From assembly GCA_037074705.1 (NCBI GenBank), contig CM073590.1, forward strand, positions 235,712,101-235,776,100: DNA of 64,000 bases, in the 5' to 3' direction. The notes under the pieces were generated by a model. It had not been told where the DNA came from. It was given only the letters and a program-made list of their open reading frames with translations, and searched no databases. The first letter of the stretch is position 1; each line of letters starts with the position of its first letter. Below are positions 35,039 through 46,579 of this stretch, piece after piece. A program made the translations under genes and the position numbers. This DNA comes from Zhengitettix transpicula (Eukaryota; Arthropoda; Insecta; Orthoptera; Tetrigidae).

Positions 35039-36590
35039 TATACAATAAAATTTAATGTATAAATACTGAGAAATTTCAGACAATAAATAAATATATATGA
35101 AACACAAGTAATAGATTGATTGAATAAATGCAAACATTTAATATAATAACGGGAACAGTTCTTTACGGAGGAAGATTTACATAAATGAAAAATTTTGTTA
35201 CAGTATTAGGCGTCTTGAAGGAAGTGGATTGTGTTTTCCGTCTCTTTTCAATGCTGATAGTAGGAAAAATGGATGATGAAATGCTTATAGTACATTGGGC
35301 ACGTTACAGAGATTCTGCAGGTAGGGATTATGACTATTATAGGGGTTAAATGCGTAAATTTTTCTTAATATTTTAAGTTAATCTCACAATTATAATTTAG
35401 TAGATAAACAGAACAACGACGAAAATGCCAGAAAAAATAATTATTACTTAACAAAAACATAATTACAGTATTACGACGATCCGTCCACAATTTTGGAACT
35501 TTCTCAGGTAATAGACGTAAATAATCAAAGTTTATACGTTATAATATTGTAATTATTTTTTTGTTTTACTCGAATGATACTTTTTTCTGACAAAAAGGCA
35601 GTTTTTATGTTTATTATGTTTCTTGTCATTTGATCCGCCAATGAACGGAACTTTTCAGAACATGCTTTAATTAATAATCAGTTTTTAAAGAAAAAACCGA
35701 GGAACACAAATGACGTTGAAACCTCCATCAGAAAAAAATTGCATTATAGTAATCGGTCAGAATTATTAAAGCAAATAATGATGTGAATATTTAGTACAAT
35801 AAACCGTAATACGTGTGTAAGTTGTGCTACGCAACCAAAAACTTTGATGACCTTCCTCAGAAGCAGGGAGATTATTTGAAGAACTTTCGATTAGATTAGA
35901 TAACTTTCACGCTAATCGTCCGACGAGGAAACAAATGTTAAAATTCTTTGAAAAAAGTGTACATGAATTATTGCACAATTATTAGAAATAAGTCTTGTTT
36001 ATTCTTATAGAATATTGTTTAAGATCAAAACAAATTGCAAAAGTTATATATGCAATTATGGGCGATGATCGACGTATTAACTCCTTCAGGATATTTAAAT
36101 TTAACATTTAACCGTCGAGTTGTTCGGTTTCTAAATTGAAAACTCTTTATTATGTTGCATCAGTGTTACTGCGTTTTAATAATTGTAATGGGAAGCGCGA
36201 GGTAATAATCGGAAGCGACAATCGGGGGAATGGGAGTGAATATTGTAATTGTCGAGTACAAGGTAGAGTTCCAGGCTCATAGTAGTACCACGGGAGTATT
36301 GCTGATGTGCTGTGGAGATCTGTGGAGTTCCTGCACGCCGCTATGAGCAATCCCGAGTGTTGATAAACTTATGTGGAGATCTGACCTGCTTTCCGTACGC
36401 TGTACTGACAACAGTGAAAGTAAGAGGGTGCCGATTTATTTATATGCAGTGTGTGGTCAGTCATGAGGTTTTCATTGCGGTAGAGTTCAGCCTGCAATTT
36501 CTGGAGATGTTTACACAACCCCCACTTAACTGCCTGATAAAAAAAAAGTGTCTTCATGTCTACGAACTGAGCTAGAACCGTGTACAATCT
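35039..36590. other. AT-rich spacer, no gene seen
   Basis: No exon or repeat recognised between two Helitron-like elements. Confidence 0.4.
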
Positions 36591-37368
36591 TCTATATATA
36601 TAAAAATGAATTGCTGTTCGTTAGTCTCACTAAAACTCGAGAACGGCTGAACGGATTTATCTTATCTTAGTCTTGAAATGTTTGTGGAGGTCTAGGAAAG
36701 GTTTAAAAGGCGAGAAAACATCGAATAATTTCCGGGAAAACCCTAAAAACAGCCCTTTTCTATTTCCCATACAAACGTTTCCTAAATAAAATACAAATCT
36801 ACACCAGTCGAGCAATTTTCACCAAATTTCGTACACGTGTTCTTTGCGACCAGGAAACAAACACTGTCGGGGTGAGACGCGTCTTCCACCCCCAGAAGTG
36901 GGGGTGGAAATATTTAAACATACTAAAACAGCCGATATTTGAGTCGGATATATATTTTTAGGGGTCAAAGATATTGATAGTGTTTCTACCAATGTTATCT
37001 AAATACAATTTTCATCCCCTACGCCCTGTGAAAAGGACACCCTTAGGGTTTGGGGTGGAGATGCTTTACAGTAAAATAAGGCGAATACAACCCAGATTGG
37101 AGTCAAATCAAAGGTTACGGAAGTCACTGTGTTTAGTTACGACATTCAAATTGGCATTTACCCCTCAGATGCAGGGGTAGCGGGGTGCAAATTTTGGAAC
37201 ATGCAAACACGGCAGATATTTGCGTTGAAGAAATATTTTTCAGAGTTAATTATAATGATTAGGGTTCGAGTAGCGTTACATAAAAATTGCGCAAAAGCAG
37301 TCGAAATTGGAGTCATATCGGGGGTTATAGATAAATGACATCTCGGGCAACGCCGGGCACCCAGCTAG
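36591..37368 (+). mobile_element. Helitron-like element, complete ends
   Basis: 778 bp from TCTATATATATAAAAATG to CACCCAGCTAG, followed by T. The first 80 bp, with GAATTGCTGTTCGTTAGTCT and CTCGAGAACGGCTG, match a 5' end I know from widespread insect non-autonomous Helitrons. A short GC-rich hairpin precedes CTAG. Confidence 0.7.
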
Positions 37369-37380
37369 TTTATTTATAAA

Positions 37381-38009
37381 TAGCTGGGTGCCCGGCGTTG
37401 CCCGAGATGTCATTTATCCATAACTCCCGATTTGACTCCAAACTAGGTATCTTTTAGGTTATTTTTATGTAACGCAACTCGACCCCCTTTCATTAAATGT
37501 GTTGTCGGCCGGTTACATTGTTTGAATATTTCCACCCAGACCCCTATGTGTGCTTAGCTCTCATGCCGAAAGGGGTTGAAATTTTACAAAAACCATTGGT
37601 AGATATTTTATAAACGTCATTGACCTCAACAATTATTTATTCCAAGTATCGAGCATTTAACCTGTTAGAAAAATTCTACCCCCGTGTAGCCCCGCCCCTG
37701 AAGGTTAAATGGCGAATTGAATGTCATCATTAAACTCAGCTACATGCATAAAACTGGATTTGACTCCAATCTTGATTGTATTAGCGTTATTTTCTTGAAA
37801 TACGCGTCCAGTCCCAACCCTAAGGGTCCTCCGTTCCGATGATGTTGTAGTCAGATAACATCGGTAGAAACACTATGAATATCTTTGACCCCTAAAAATA
37901 TTTATCTGACTGAAATGTCGACTGTTTTAGCATGTTTAAATATTTCCACCCCCCGCTTCTGAGGGTGGTAGACAAACATACAAATAAACACACTGCTTTA
38001 TTTATTAGA
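37381..38009 (-). mobile_element. Helitron-like element, inverted relative to its neighbour
   Basis: Starts with the reverse complement of GCCGGGCACCCAGCTA only 12 bp after the previous element's CTAG and ends at TCTAATAAATAAAGCAGTG. The two lie 3' end to 3' end. Confidence 0.6.
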
Positions 38010-38351
38010 TAGATTAACATCTCTTTTTACATAATTACAAATTCTGTATTTTTAATTTTTTTTATTAATAAATTAGTTGTTTTGAACTTATAATTTTAAA
38101 TAATGAATGCAAAAAAAATTAAAATCACAGTAAAATTTTATAATATACATTAAAATGAATGTCTGTGTGCTTGTCTTTGTGTCCCTCCCCTATGCGTTCC
38201 TAAACAATTTATCCGATTGCGATCAAACTTTGGTGGGTTGTTGTGCGCACCCCTGCTAGTCTTCCTGTCGGGTTTTCGAAGCGTTAAGAAACTTCCAAAA
38301 AGTAAACGGGGGTGAAAAGTAAAAGTATGATTAATATTTGAACGCAAGATA

Positions 38352-38675
38352 CCGAGAAGGATGTACGGACCTGTTTGTACGAATGGAGAATTAGAACAAA
38401 CAGAGAACTAGAGCAGCTCATGCAAGAGCAAGAGCAGAAGGTTAGCCTGGATGGGACACGTACTTAGGATGGATGAAAGCAGAACACCTAGACGGATTAT
38501 GGACTGGAAGTCAATTGGGAGGTGGAGGAAAAGGGGGAGACCCCGGACAAGATGGGTAGATGACATCGAAAAGGATATACAAACCATGAAAATAAGAGGA
38601 TGGCGGAGACTGACACAGGAGAGGGCGGAATGGAAGAAAATTGATAATAAGGCCAAAACTCACATTGGGTTATAG
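38352..38675 (+). pseudogene. LINE 3' end (RT C-terminus)
   Basis: WMGHVLRMDESRTPRR, GRPRTRWVDDIEKD, AEWKKIDNKAKTHIGL then stop: the standard LINE C-terminal tail. The upstream part is frameshifted. Confidence 0.8.
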
Positions 38676-38870
38676 TGCCAATAAAAGAAGAAGAAGATCC
38701 AGATGCTGTAAGTGAATAATTTCAACCCCTTAAAGGCGCGATACATAAAAATAACGCGAAACAACCGCGATTGGTGTCAAATCCAGGGTTATAGAAGTCA
38801 ATGAGTTTAATTTTGACATTCACTAAGTTGCACTTGAGCCCCTAGGTGTGCGGGTGTGGATGGGAAGTTG

Positions 38871-39345
38871 GTGAACACTGCACACAAAGAACACGAACTC
38901 GAAGAAATTAAAAAGGAAGAGATAAAGATAATTAGGAAAATTCTAAGAGGAAGACGGTTACAGGCTACAATCAATACAAATAAAAAAAAGTTTTCAAACA
39001 TCGAAATTGATAATAGGAAAAGACGAATTAAATTTTTGGGTCGTCTCAAACAGACCACCAGAAAATCGATTGACTGAAAGGATAATAGTTTCTGTAACCT
39101 CACTTCAGAAATCCACACTTTAGCTAGACTACATTCGAAAGGACCTAAAAAAACACAAACATAAGATCCTCTGACATTTTATAAAGAAATACCTTCAGAC
39201 TCAAAGTAGACAAATGGGAAGTGACATCAGAGAAACAAAAACAAGAACAGTACAGACCAAAGTGGTCAGAATAACGTAAACGAGCCTTCTCAGAAAGAAT
39301 GAAATTCCATAGGAACAACGAGAAGTTGATCCTGGTGTTTGCTAC
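38871..39345 (+). pseudogene. LINE fragment of another lineage
   Basis: ELEEIKKEEIKIIRKIL and RKRRIKFLGRLKQT, then decayed TFYKEIPSD; ends in AATAAA-rich simple repeat. Inserted in Helitron-type unit sequence. Confidence 0.65.
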
Positions 39346-39899
39346 ATACTAATAATAAAAATAATAATAAAAATAAAAATAATAAAAAAAAGTTGATCGA
39401 GTTACTTTATATATAGTAATAACAATAATAAAAAGTGAAAGGTTAATGAATGCAACGTCTTATCTCAACTTTTCGTTTATAGCCCCATGAAAATGTCTTA
39501 TCAAATGAATATTTAAAAGTTCACTTGCAAAATATCACCTCAAAAGCCGGGAACACTGAAACCTGAAATTTGCTCAGCAACTTTCGGAGTGGATATTTGA
39601 AGGCAAGTTCAATAAAATTACTTATATTATTAGTTATGTTTATTTATTTGTAAATTACTCAATTAATAATACTTATCATCTTTAAAGTTAATGTTTCTCC
39701 GGATAAACTTTAAAATTTCTAGAATATACGTGCAAGGCAATGTTACAATCCCAAGATGCAACTGGCATCACCCAATATGGTTCTTACGGCCCTCTTTTGA
39801 AGTTTAAAAATTTGCAACGCATGACGTCAACGACCCCAGATTGTTTTGTCATAAGACATGACAGAATATGCATGATGTACCATATTAGATGTAGATATA

Positions 39900-40314
39900 T
39901 CACCTTCCATATACGGTTGTGAAACGTGGATCCTTAATAATAATGATAAGCACTTACTCAGAACATTTGAACGCAAGATACTGAGAAGGATGTACGGACC
40001 TGTATATACGAATGGAGAATGGAGAACTAGAGCAGCTCATGAACAACGCGGACATTGTTAGGTTTATCCAGAGCAGAAGGTTGGCCTGGATGGGACACGT
40101 ACTTAGGATGGATGAAAGCAGAACAACCTAGACGGATTATGGACTGGAGGCCAATTGGGAGGAGGAAAAGGGGGGAGACCCCGGACAAGATGAGTAGATG
40201 ACATCGAGAAGGATACACAAACCAATGAAAGTAAGAGGATGGCGGAGACTGACACAAGAGAGGGCGGAATGGAAGAAAATTGTTAATAAGGCCAAAACAC
40301 ACATTGGGTTATAG
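39900..40314 (+). pseudogene. LINE 3' end, second copy
   Basis: Same 3' region as 38352-38675 (shared block GAAGGATGTACGGACCTG), with several frameshifts. Both copies end THIGL then stop. Confidence 0.75.
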
Positions 40315-40322
40315 TGACAATA

Positions 40323-41245
40323 AAAGAAGAAGATATATCACTTTCCAGAGCACTTTGCCAATTTTTTACTGAGAGTTTATTTACGTGGTGATTCCATTTC
40401 AATTTATTGTCAATCAACAGACCAAGGAAAGGTGCGTGCTCCTTAATGTTGTCCGAATTAGAAATTAAACTGATTTTGTTCGAAGTGAAGGTGACGACGA
40501 TTTTAGTTTTCCCTAGATTAAAGAGAAAAAAAATATTTGTTTTCGTGAACCACTGATCGAAACGTCTCACCGCAACCTCTACTTTCACACGCAACGTTTC
40601 CGAGTCGCTGTCCGTGGTTACCAAATTTGTGTCGTCAGCGTAAAGGACTGATTTTAAGGGATCTAAATAATTCGGTAGATTGTTAAGGAAAATGATGAAA
40701 AAATGAAAACATTTACGTCTGATACAAAATAATTAATAAGGAAGATAGCCAATACAGACAAAAAAAAAGGTAATATAAATACCACACAACGTTTCTGGGA
40801 TCCTTGTGCCTTTCCTCAGAGCCTAGAGAAACACAACTGCACTGGTCAGTTCACAACACTCAAAAGCGACGAAAACGCAACGACAATGGGAGAGCCAATG
40901 GGAGCTCTTCTTAGCACCTGTTGAAAGGAACAAGAATCCCAGAAACGTTGTGTGGTATTTATATTACTCTTTTTTTGTGTCTGTGTTGGCTATCTTTCTT
41001 ATTCATTAAATGATGAAATTTAAGGGTCCCAAAATTGAGCCCTGAGGCACACCGCAGTTAATTGTTTCCTATTCTGACAGATGCTCACTTTTCCATCAGA
41101 GTTTACAATCGTAACTTTTTGGCGCCCATTTTGCAAGTGAGGTTGCAATAAAGAAGAGGGGAACTCGTCTGATTTCACAGAAATCTAATTTTCGGAGTAA
41201 AATGCCTTGGAAAGGTCAGCAAAAATTCCAGCCACTTTAAGTCTT
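40323..41245 (-). pseudogene. LINE reverse transcriptase fragment interrupted by a foldback
   Basis: Minus strand: GIFADLSKAF, a degraded PQGSILGP motif, then (after the foldback 40722-41010) FLNNLPNYLDP, the catalytic YADD box followed by TNLV, and FLGLLIDNKLKWNHHV. These are RT palm motifs in the right order. Frameshifts disable it. Confidence 0.75.
40722..41010. mobile_element. Foldback element, copy 3, inserted in a LINE reverse transcriptase
   Basis: Full-length inverted arms. A repeated AAATGATGAAA (about 40688 and 41009) flanks the insert together with a short CGTCTGATACAAAATAA tail, and RT-coding sequence lies on both sides on the minus strand. Confidence 0.7.
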
Positions 41246-41590
41246 TCTTAGATTAGATGGAAGGGTTATGGATCATTAAAGATGATGCTAGCTACAGGAT
41301 TCTAATGAACCATGAGCTGGACAATCTGATTAATCAAGCAAATATGTTAAGGAGCGTGAAGAGTAGACGAATTGCATGTGATGAGGATGGATGAGAACAG
41401 AACACCTAAGAAAATTATGTTCTGGAAACCTGAGGAACGAAGAGTAAGAGGAAGACCCCGGTTACAATGGATAGACGGAGTTGAGGAGGACATGAGGCCG
41501 ATGAGAGTACGAGGATGGAGACGACTGGCGAATGATAGGGGAGAATGGAATAATATTGTTGAGATGGCGAAACCCCATCCAGGGTTCTAA
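41246..41590 (+). pseudogene. LINE 3' end (RT C-terminus)
   Basis: ILMNHELDNLINQANMLRSV, then MRMDENRTPKKIMFWKP, GRPRLQWIDGVEEDM and EWNNIVEMAKPHPGF then stop. Confidence 0.75.
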
Positions 41591-41629
41591 AGCCAAATTG
41601 AATTAAGTCTTTCTTCGAGTGACGTCTTA

Positions 41630-41945
41630 CGTGGAGAAAACACATCTTTACGAAGCGGAAACAACCCTGGGAATAAAGCTGAGACAAATGGACTGGATGA
41701 GCGGAAAAAAATCTCAGTTAACACCTGAAAACCAGTTACTATTATACAAAGTAATCCTGAAACCGATTTGGACATAACGGGGCACAGTTGTGGGGCACAG
41801 CAAGTAACTCAAATTTGGAAATACTCCTGAGGTTGCAGAACAAAATACTAAGGTCAATAGTCAACGCCCCTTGGTCTGTACCAAACGATGTAGTGGTGAG
41901 AGATCTACATATTTAGTGTGAACTACAGTGCTAAAATTGAGGAAA
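41630..41945 (+). pseudogene. Jockey-like LINE fragment
   Basis: TTLGIKLRQMDWMSGKKSQL, then LTPENQLLLYKVILKPIWT, cut by a stop at the equivalent of the YG motif. Confidence 0.7.
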
Positions 41946-41951
41946 TATATT

Positions 41952-42760
41952 TTATAAATCCACACAATGTCTAGCATATGCAGATGATGTAGTATTAATA
42001 GCGAGGAATAATGAAACATTAAAAGATACGTTTATTAAACTTGAAGGAAAAAAAGTAAAATAATAGGATTGAAAATAAATAAGAGAAAAATTAAAATATC
42101 TAAGAATGTCAATAGCGGAAAATAAAATAAAAGTGCAAGATTTAAGAATAAATGAATATAACTTCGACTTCACGTATCTCAGAGTGAACATCAATAGTAC
42201 CAATAATATATCTACAGAAATTATTTAAAGAATAACAAATGGAAATATAGCGTAGTACGCAAACATCTCAATATTAAAGTAGTCCCTAATAACAAGAAGA
42301 ACAAAAGTAAAAGTATATAAAACATTAATTAGACATACAGTAACGTTTGGGGCGGAGACATGGACCCTAACTAATAAAGATATGGAGACTCTAAGGAGAT
42401 TTGAAAAGAAAATTATTAGGAGAATCTATGCAGCTGTTAAAGAAGGAGATTAAGATATAATGAAGAGATAAATAGCGTCGTAGAAGGAAAAGACATAGTT
42501 AGATTTATAAAATCTCGTAGAATCTCATGGTTGGGACACATACAAAGAATGGCTACAGAAAAAATGCCAAAGCAGATATATATATATAAAGGAAAAATAT
42601 TTGGTACTAAAAAAAGGGGAAGACCAACGAAAAGATTGATCCAAGATGTATTAGAAGACTTGAAGAAAATGAAGACAATCAGATGGTGGGAAAAAGCCGA
42701 GAGGAGAGAAGATTGGAGGCAGATTGTGAAGGCAGCCAAAGCCCACATCGGGCTGTAGAC
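41952..42760 (+). pseudogene. LINE reverse transcriptase remnant with YADD box and C-terminus
   Basis: LAYADDVVLIARNNETLKDT, then FGAETWTLTNKDMETLRRFE, WLGHIQRMATEKMPKQ, KRGRPTKRLIQDVLEDL and AKAHIGL then stop. Several stops and frame changes. Confidence 0.8.
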
Positions 42761-43078
42761 CTTTGGAAGAAGAAAGATAGTGCTAAAAGTAAAGTCCACC
42801 CGAATGTGCTCGCAAAAAAAAACTGTTTAGTAATAACGGAGAAAAGAATCGATTAAAACGATTCAAGCCGAATGATCTACTGTATAGGTTCATCTTTTCT
42901 ATTGACATTAACCATCTGACTAAAGATAGACACTAAAGGAGTGCCTTCACAGGAAGTTATTGTAGTATATAGTATTTATACAACTGTCATGAAAATTACT
43001 TTTTGTCCGTAAAAGACATATTTTAACAAAAAGGAGTTAATAAAAATCAAACAAAAAAATTATCCGCTAACCCTTCGG

Positions 43079-43240
43079 CTCTCCCATTACCGTTGCGTTT
43101 TCGTGGCTTTTGAATTTGTCAACTGACGAGTGCAGTTGTGTCGCTCTAGGCTCATCTTCGCACCTGACGAAAGGATCCCAAAAACGTTGTGTGGTATTTA
43201 TATTACCTTCTTGTCATAATTGGCTTCTTCCCTATTCATT
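43079..43240 (+). mobile_element. Foldback element, single arm (copy 5)
   Basis: Right arm only, from CTGACGAGTGCAGTTGTG to GTCATAATTGGCTTCTT, about 250 bp upstream of gene B. Confidence 0.6.
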
Positions 43241-43350
43241 ATTTTCAATCGGAAGTAATTTTTTTCTTTTTAAGAGAAGTATACTTTAATAGAATGGATC
43301 GACGACGGTCATCACCTATAAGATGGAGTAGCAGCATTAAAAATGTGGAA

Positions 43351-43355
43351 GATAA
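43351..43355 (+). promoter_or_regulatory. GATA-type motif upstream of gene B
   Basis: GATAA inside a partly symmetric GGAAGATAAACTTCC block that is identical upstream of gene C (GATAA 56260-56264). Confidence 0.4.
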
Positions 43356-43430
43356 ACTTCCTCGTGGTTAATATATGCAAAATTCAATAATTGCAGAATA
43401 ATTCTCAAGACTATTGCGGTTCCAATTTGG

Positions 43431-43438
43431 TGTAAAAG
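43431..43438 (+). promoter_or_regulatory. Degenerate TATA box of gene B
   Basis: TGTAAAAG at the position where paralogue C has TATAAAAG (56358-56365). Flanking bases are conserved, so this is the same box with one substitution and may be weaker. Confidence 0.55.
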
Positions 43439-43489
43439 ACGCGGACGGATCAGACGCCATTCCTAAGACAACGCTTCAGAGTTTCAACC

Positions 43490-44109
43490 ATGCAAAGTAA
43501 GCAGAGCGCGACAGCATCCAACATCGCAGACCACTGGAAAGGATCTTGACACATTCGCTTATGTTTTCAGGCAAAATCCTGGTTTTCCTGCTGCTGGCCG
43601 GGCTGGCCGCCTGCTCCCCTATGGCTGATTGTCCCGCGACCGACCATCACAACTTCCAAATGGCCGACGACACAGACTGCAGCACCTACTACAGGTGTCC
43701 TCAGGGCGTCCTCGCCAAGTCCGTCTGTCCAGATAACATGCACTACAACCCGACCTATAAAATCTGCTTTAGGCCTGAACCAAGCGCCAGATGCGCCGCC
43801 GGACGACGTGGACCGCCTAAGCATCCCTCGCGCGTTCCTTCTCGGCAACCCCCTTGCACGTGCACGTGCATCGACACACCAACAGTCACTCCTTCTGTGA
43901 CTGTTTGCGACGCCGTGGGGTTCTGCCCCATATACAACGCATCCTCCATTGTGGTGAACCTTCCCCACAGAACCAGGTGTGACGTGTACTGCCGCTGCGA
44001 CCATGGAAGGCCCATCCAGATGCCCTGCCCCGCTGGAACGGCGTTCAACGCGATCCTCCAGGTCTGCGACTTGCCCGAAAACTCCGGCTGCGTTCCTCAA
44101 ATTGGATGA
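43490..44109 (+). CDS. Gene B: secreted two-domain chitin-binding (CBM14) protein, divergent
   Basis: Coding exons are 43490-43496 (ATGCAAA, donor GTAAGC) and 43571-44109 (acceptor TTTTCAG); stop TGA at 44107-44109. The product is 181 aa. Residues 1-17 are a signal peptide whose core is KILVFLLLAGLAAC. Domain 1 spans Cys23-Cys77 with C-x15-C-x5-C-x9-C-x12-C-x8-C, one residue longer in the last loop than in its paralogues. The linker contains CTCTC and is basic and Pro-rich instead of Thr-repeat. Domain 2 (Cys115-Cys176) is the 8-Cys variant. The aromatic residue in the family CDWP motif is replaced in both domains (CFRP and CDLP), so chitin affinity may be changed. Gene C is its duplicate; homology extends through the promoter and 3' end. 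No frame damage is seen. Confidence 0.88.
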
Positions 44110-44229
44110 TAGCGTTAATTTACCCTCATTTTCTGTATTCTTACTAATTATTTGCAAGCCTTCCAAGAATTTAGATTCTAATTTTCAATGTCTTAAACCA
44201 CAAAATTATAAATATTTTTTCTTGACTCA

Positions 44230-44235
44230 AATAAA
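44230..44235 (+). terminator. Polyadenylation signal of gene B
   Basis: AATAAA about 120 nt downstream of the stop, conserved at the same place in gene C. Confidence 0.6.
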
Positions 44236-44738
44236 CTATCAGCATTATAAAATTCCCATATCTTATTAGTACAAACCCTGTGGCCCTAATAATACAAATT
44301 TTAAATCCTTTCAAACATCAAATAACTGTTATTTCTTCATTCCATAAATTCTCACCAAGCTATTAACTTGAGAGACACATTTGTGTATATATCAACGAGT
44401 TTAATATACAACTGTAGAGCGCGCTGCAATGAGCTTCGTTAAAATAAATTCGAGCCGTAGCGGCCATCTTGTTGGACGAGTTACTGAAGTGTTTAACATC
44501 TTATTTTGAGCCATACGTTAGAGAAAAAAAAATGTAGAGAACGTAGCTTCTTCACTGTGGTGAATGGGAGGATTTGCAAGAGCACTAAAACTCGAATACA
44601 GAGTGTATTAACTTAACGTGGGCTTCGTTTAATTTTCAGAATTCTGCCGTATGTGTGTTTAATTAAATGCACGACACTGTAAAATAATAAACAAAAATGT
44701 TACATATTTCCCTGAATTTCGTTTATCGTATTTATGTA

Positions 44739-44850
44739 CTAGCTGGGTGCTCAGCGTTGCACGGGTATTAATTCTTTACACATTTACAATCAAATATGTG
44801 AAATTATAATGATATAAACATTTAACCAATTTTTTAAAAAATCTCTTCTT
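44739..44850 (-). mobile_element. Helitron 3' end fragment
   Basis: CTAGCTGGGTGCTCAGCG, a diverged form of the terminal hairpin, without a matching second end. Confidence 0.4.
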
Positions 44851-45872
44851 TTTCTTCTATGGTTCCACAGCCCGATATCGGACCTCGACCTCCAGTAGTA
44901 GCTTCCTCCAAACTTCTCTGTCTACAGCTATTCTCCTCCAGTTCCTCAAATCCATCGTCATTTTTATGTCCTTCTCTACTTCGTCTAACCATCTGTTACT
45001 TGGTTTTCCTGCCTTTCTTTTAAGTCCCATATCATTGTATAATGCAGCCTTTCCTTTCCCTTTTTTTTTTAGGGCAACAGGCTACATGAAGGTAATCCAC
45101 TTTGGGCAACTCCCCTTTAATAGCATAGGAAGGGATTTGAGAGGGGGGATGCGGAAGGGTAGAGGAAGTTAGCCAAGGGTGGTTAACTAGGGCCCCCGGG
45201 CTATATTTTAAGGATCCTACCTGGCAGTCGCCTAAAGAAATGCAGGTAAAACCCTAGAAAAATCTGCATCAGGTAGGTCGGGCATTGGGTACTTGTCCCA
45301 CGCCCTTCCGATAGCGGGCGAAGAGTTTGCTGTGGGGACGCAGCATTCCCTTCTCCGTGCCTCGACCAGTTTAGGAGGCAGCTGGCCGACTGTTCCAATG
45401 GGAACAGAGAACAACTCTTACCGTATGCCCAAGGTCTGCAACCCCGGAACATACACCTCTCAAAACAGGCCGAGGTGCCTCGGCTTGTGGGAACCTTAGT
45501 TCAAAAACGGAGAGGAAAAGGTATACCCAAAGGTAGCCCCTTCGTATCTCTCCTAAAATGTTCTGCCTGCGAGAGAAAATCACTCGCAGGTTACCTGCGA
45601 GAGAATACTCTCGCAGGCTTGTACTCCTTTCCTTTCCCATGCACGTGTCCTATCAATTCCATTCTCTTTAATCTAATAGCTGTTGCGATGCTTGGTTCTT
45701 TATACAGGTCATATATTTCCATATTTTATCCGTGTCTACATATGCCATTTTCATTTATTGACACCTAATTTCTTCTTAGGATTTTTCTTTTGAAGATGTT
45801 AATCGCTATCTCCTCTTTCTTGTTTAACGCCCAGCCCTCACTTCCATAATATAGTGTGGGGCCAAAGATATG
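44835..45872 (-). pseudogene. LINE C-terminal remnant split by SINE-like copy 9
   Basis: Minus strand: LYYGSEGWALNKKEEIAIN, RLKRMELIGHVHGKG | insertion 45048-45625 | AALYNDMG, KPSNRWLDEVEKDI, YRAVEP then stop. Skipping the insert and one duplication copy keeps the same frame across the junction. Confidence 0.8.
45061..45625 (-). repeat. SINE-like family A, copy 9, with 13-bp target-site duplication inside a LINE
   Basis: Flanked by CCTTTCCTTTCCC at 45048-45060 and 45626-45638; the T run (A tail on minus) touches the left repeat. It splits a LINE remnant whose frame is continuous once the insert is ignored. Confidence 0.92.
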
Positions 45873-45910
45873 GCCCACGTGGTACGCTGCGCTTGGCCAG
45901 GCTAGGGTCG

Positions 45911-46226
45911 TTTTTTTTAGGGCAACAGGCTACATGAGGGTGATCCACATTGGGCAACTCCCCTTTAATAGCATAGGAAGGGATTTGAAAGGGGGGGATG
46001 CGGAAGGGGAGAGGAAGGTAGCCAAGGGTTACTAGGGCCCCCGGGCTATATTTTAAGTATCCTACCTGTCATTCGCCTAAAGAAATGCAGGGAAAACCCT
46101 AGGAAAACCTGCATCGGGTAGGTCGGGCATTGGGTACTTGTCCCACGCCCTTCCGATAGCGGGAGAGGAGTTTGCTGTGGGGACGCAGCATTCCCTTCTC
46201 CGTGCCTCGACCAGTTTAGGAGGCAA
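45911..46226 (-). repeat. SINE-like family A, copy 10 (truncated)
   Basis: Begins with T run and GGGCAACAGGCTACATGAGG, breaks off after CCAGTTTAGGAGGCA. Confidence 0.85.
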
Positions 46227-46335
46227 TTCGCAAAAGAAGCATCTTGAAGTCTCACAAAAGAACTTTAGTGCTGGAGATGATTCTAGACGACAGAAATGGT
46301 ACGAGTGGTAAATGCGACTGCGAATATATTAGATT

Positions 46336-46579
46336 GACTGACTGACTCCTTGGCTCGACAGCCCATGAAGGGCCTTGTTCTACCAAGACGGCTGCCAGAC
46401 TGTCATCTTACATGACACATTCTGGATTTAGGAGTGACACCTGGTCAGAGTGTCGATTCTCCCACAGCCATAACCCCAGTTTTCTTGACCAGGACGACCA
46501 CAAACATCCACGCCCATGCCGGGATTCGAACCCGGGACCTCTGTGATGCGAGGCGATGACGCTGGCCACTACACCACAG
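46336..46579 (-). repeat. tRNA-Ala-derived SINE with target-site duplication
   Basis: The minus strand begins with a tRNA-like head: an A-box-like TAGTGGCCAGCG, an anticodon-loop-like CTCGCAT (CGC, Ala) and a perfect B box GGGTTCGAATCCC (46521-46533). An unrelated body follows, then a short GTCA-repeat tail. ATATTAGATT flanks it at 46326-46335 and 46580-46589. The body lacks tRNA cloverleaf continuation, so it is a SINE, not a tRNA gene. Confidence 0.85.

Noticed and set aside
43079..43240. Regulatory element of gene B
   Set aside because: It is an arm of the dispersed foldback family found at six other places and absent from the equivalent position of gene C.
46508..46579. Functional tRNA-Ala gene
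   Set aside because: Boxes A and B are present, but the sequence runs into a SINE body, has a repeat tail and target-site duplications and no pol III T-run terminator after the acceptor stem.
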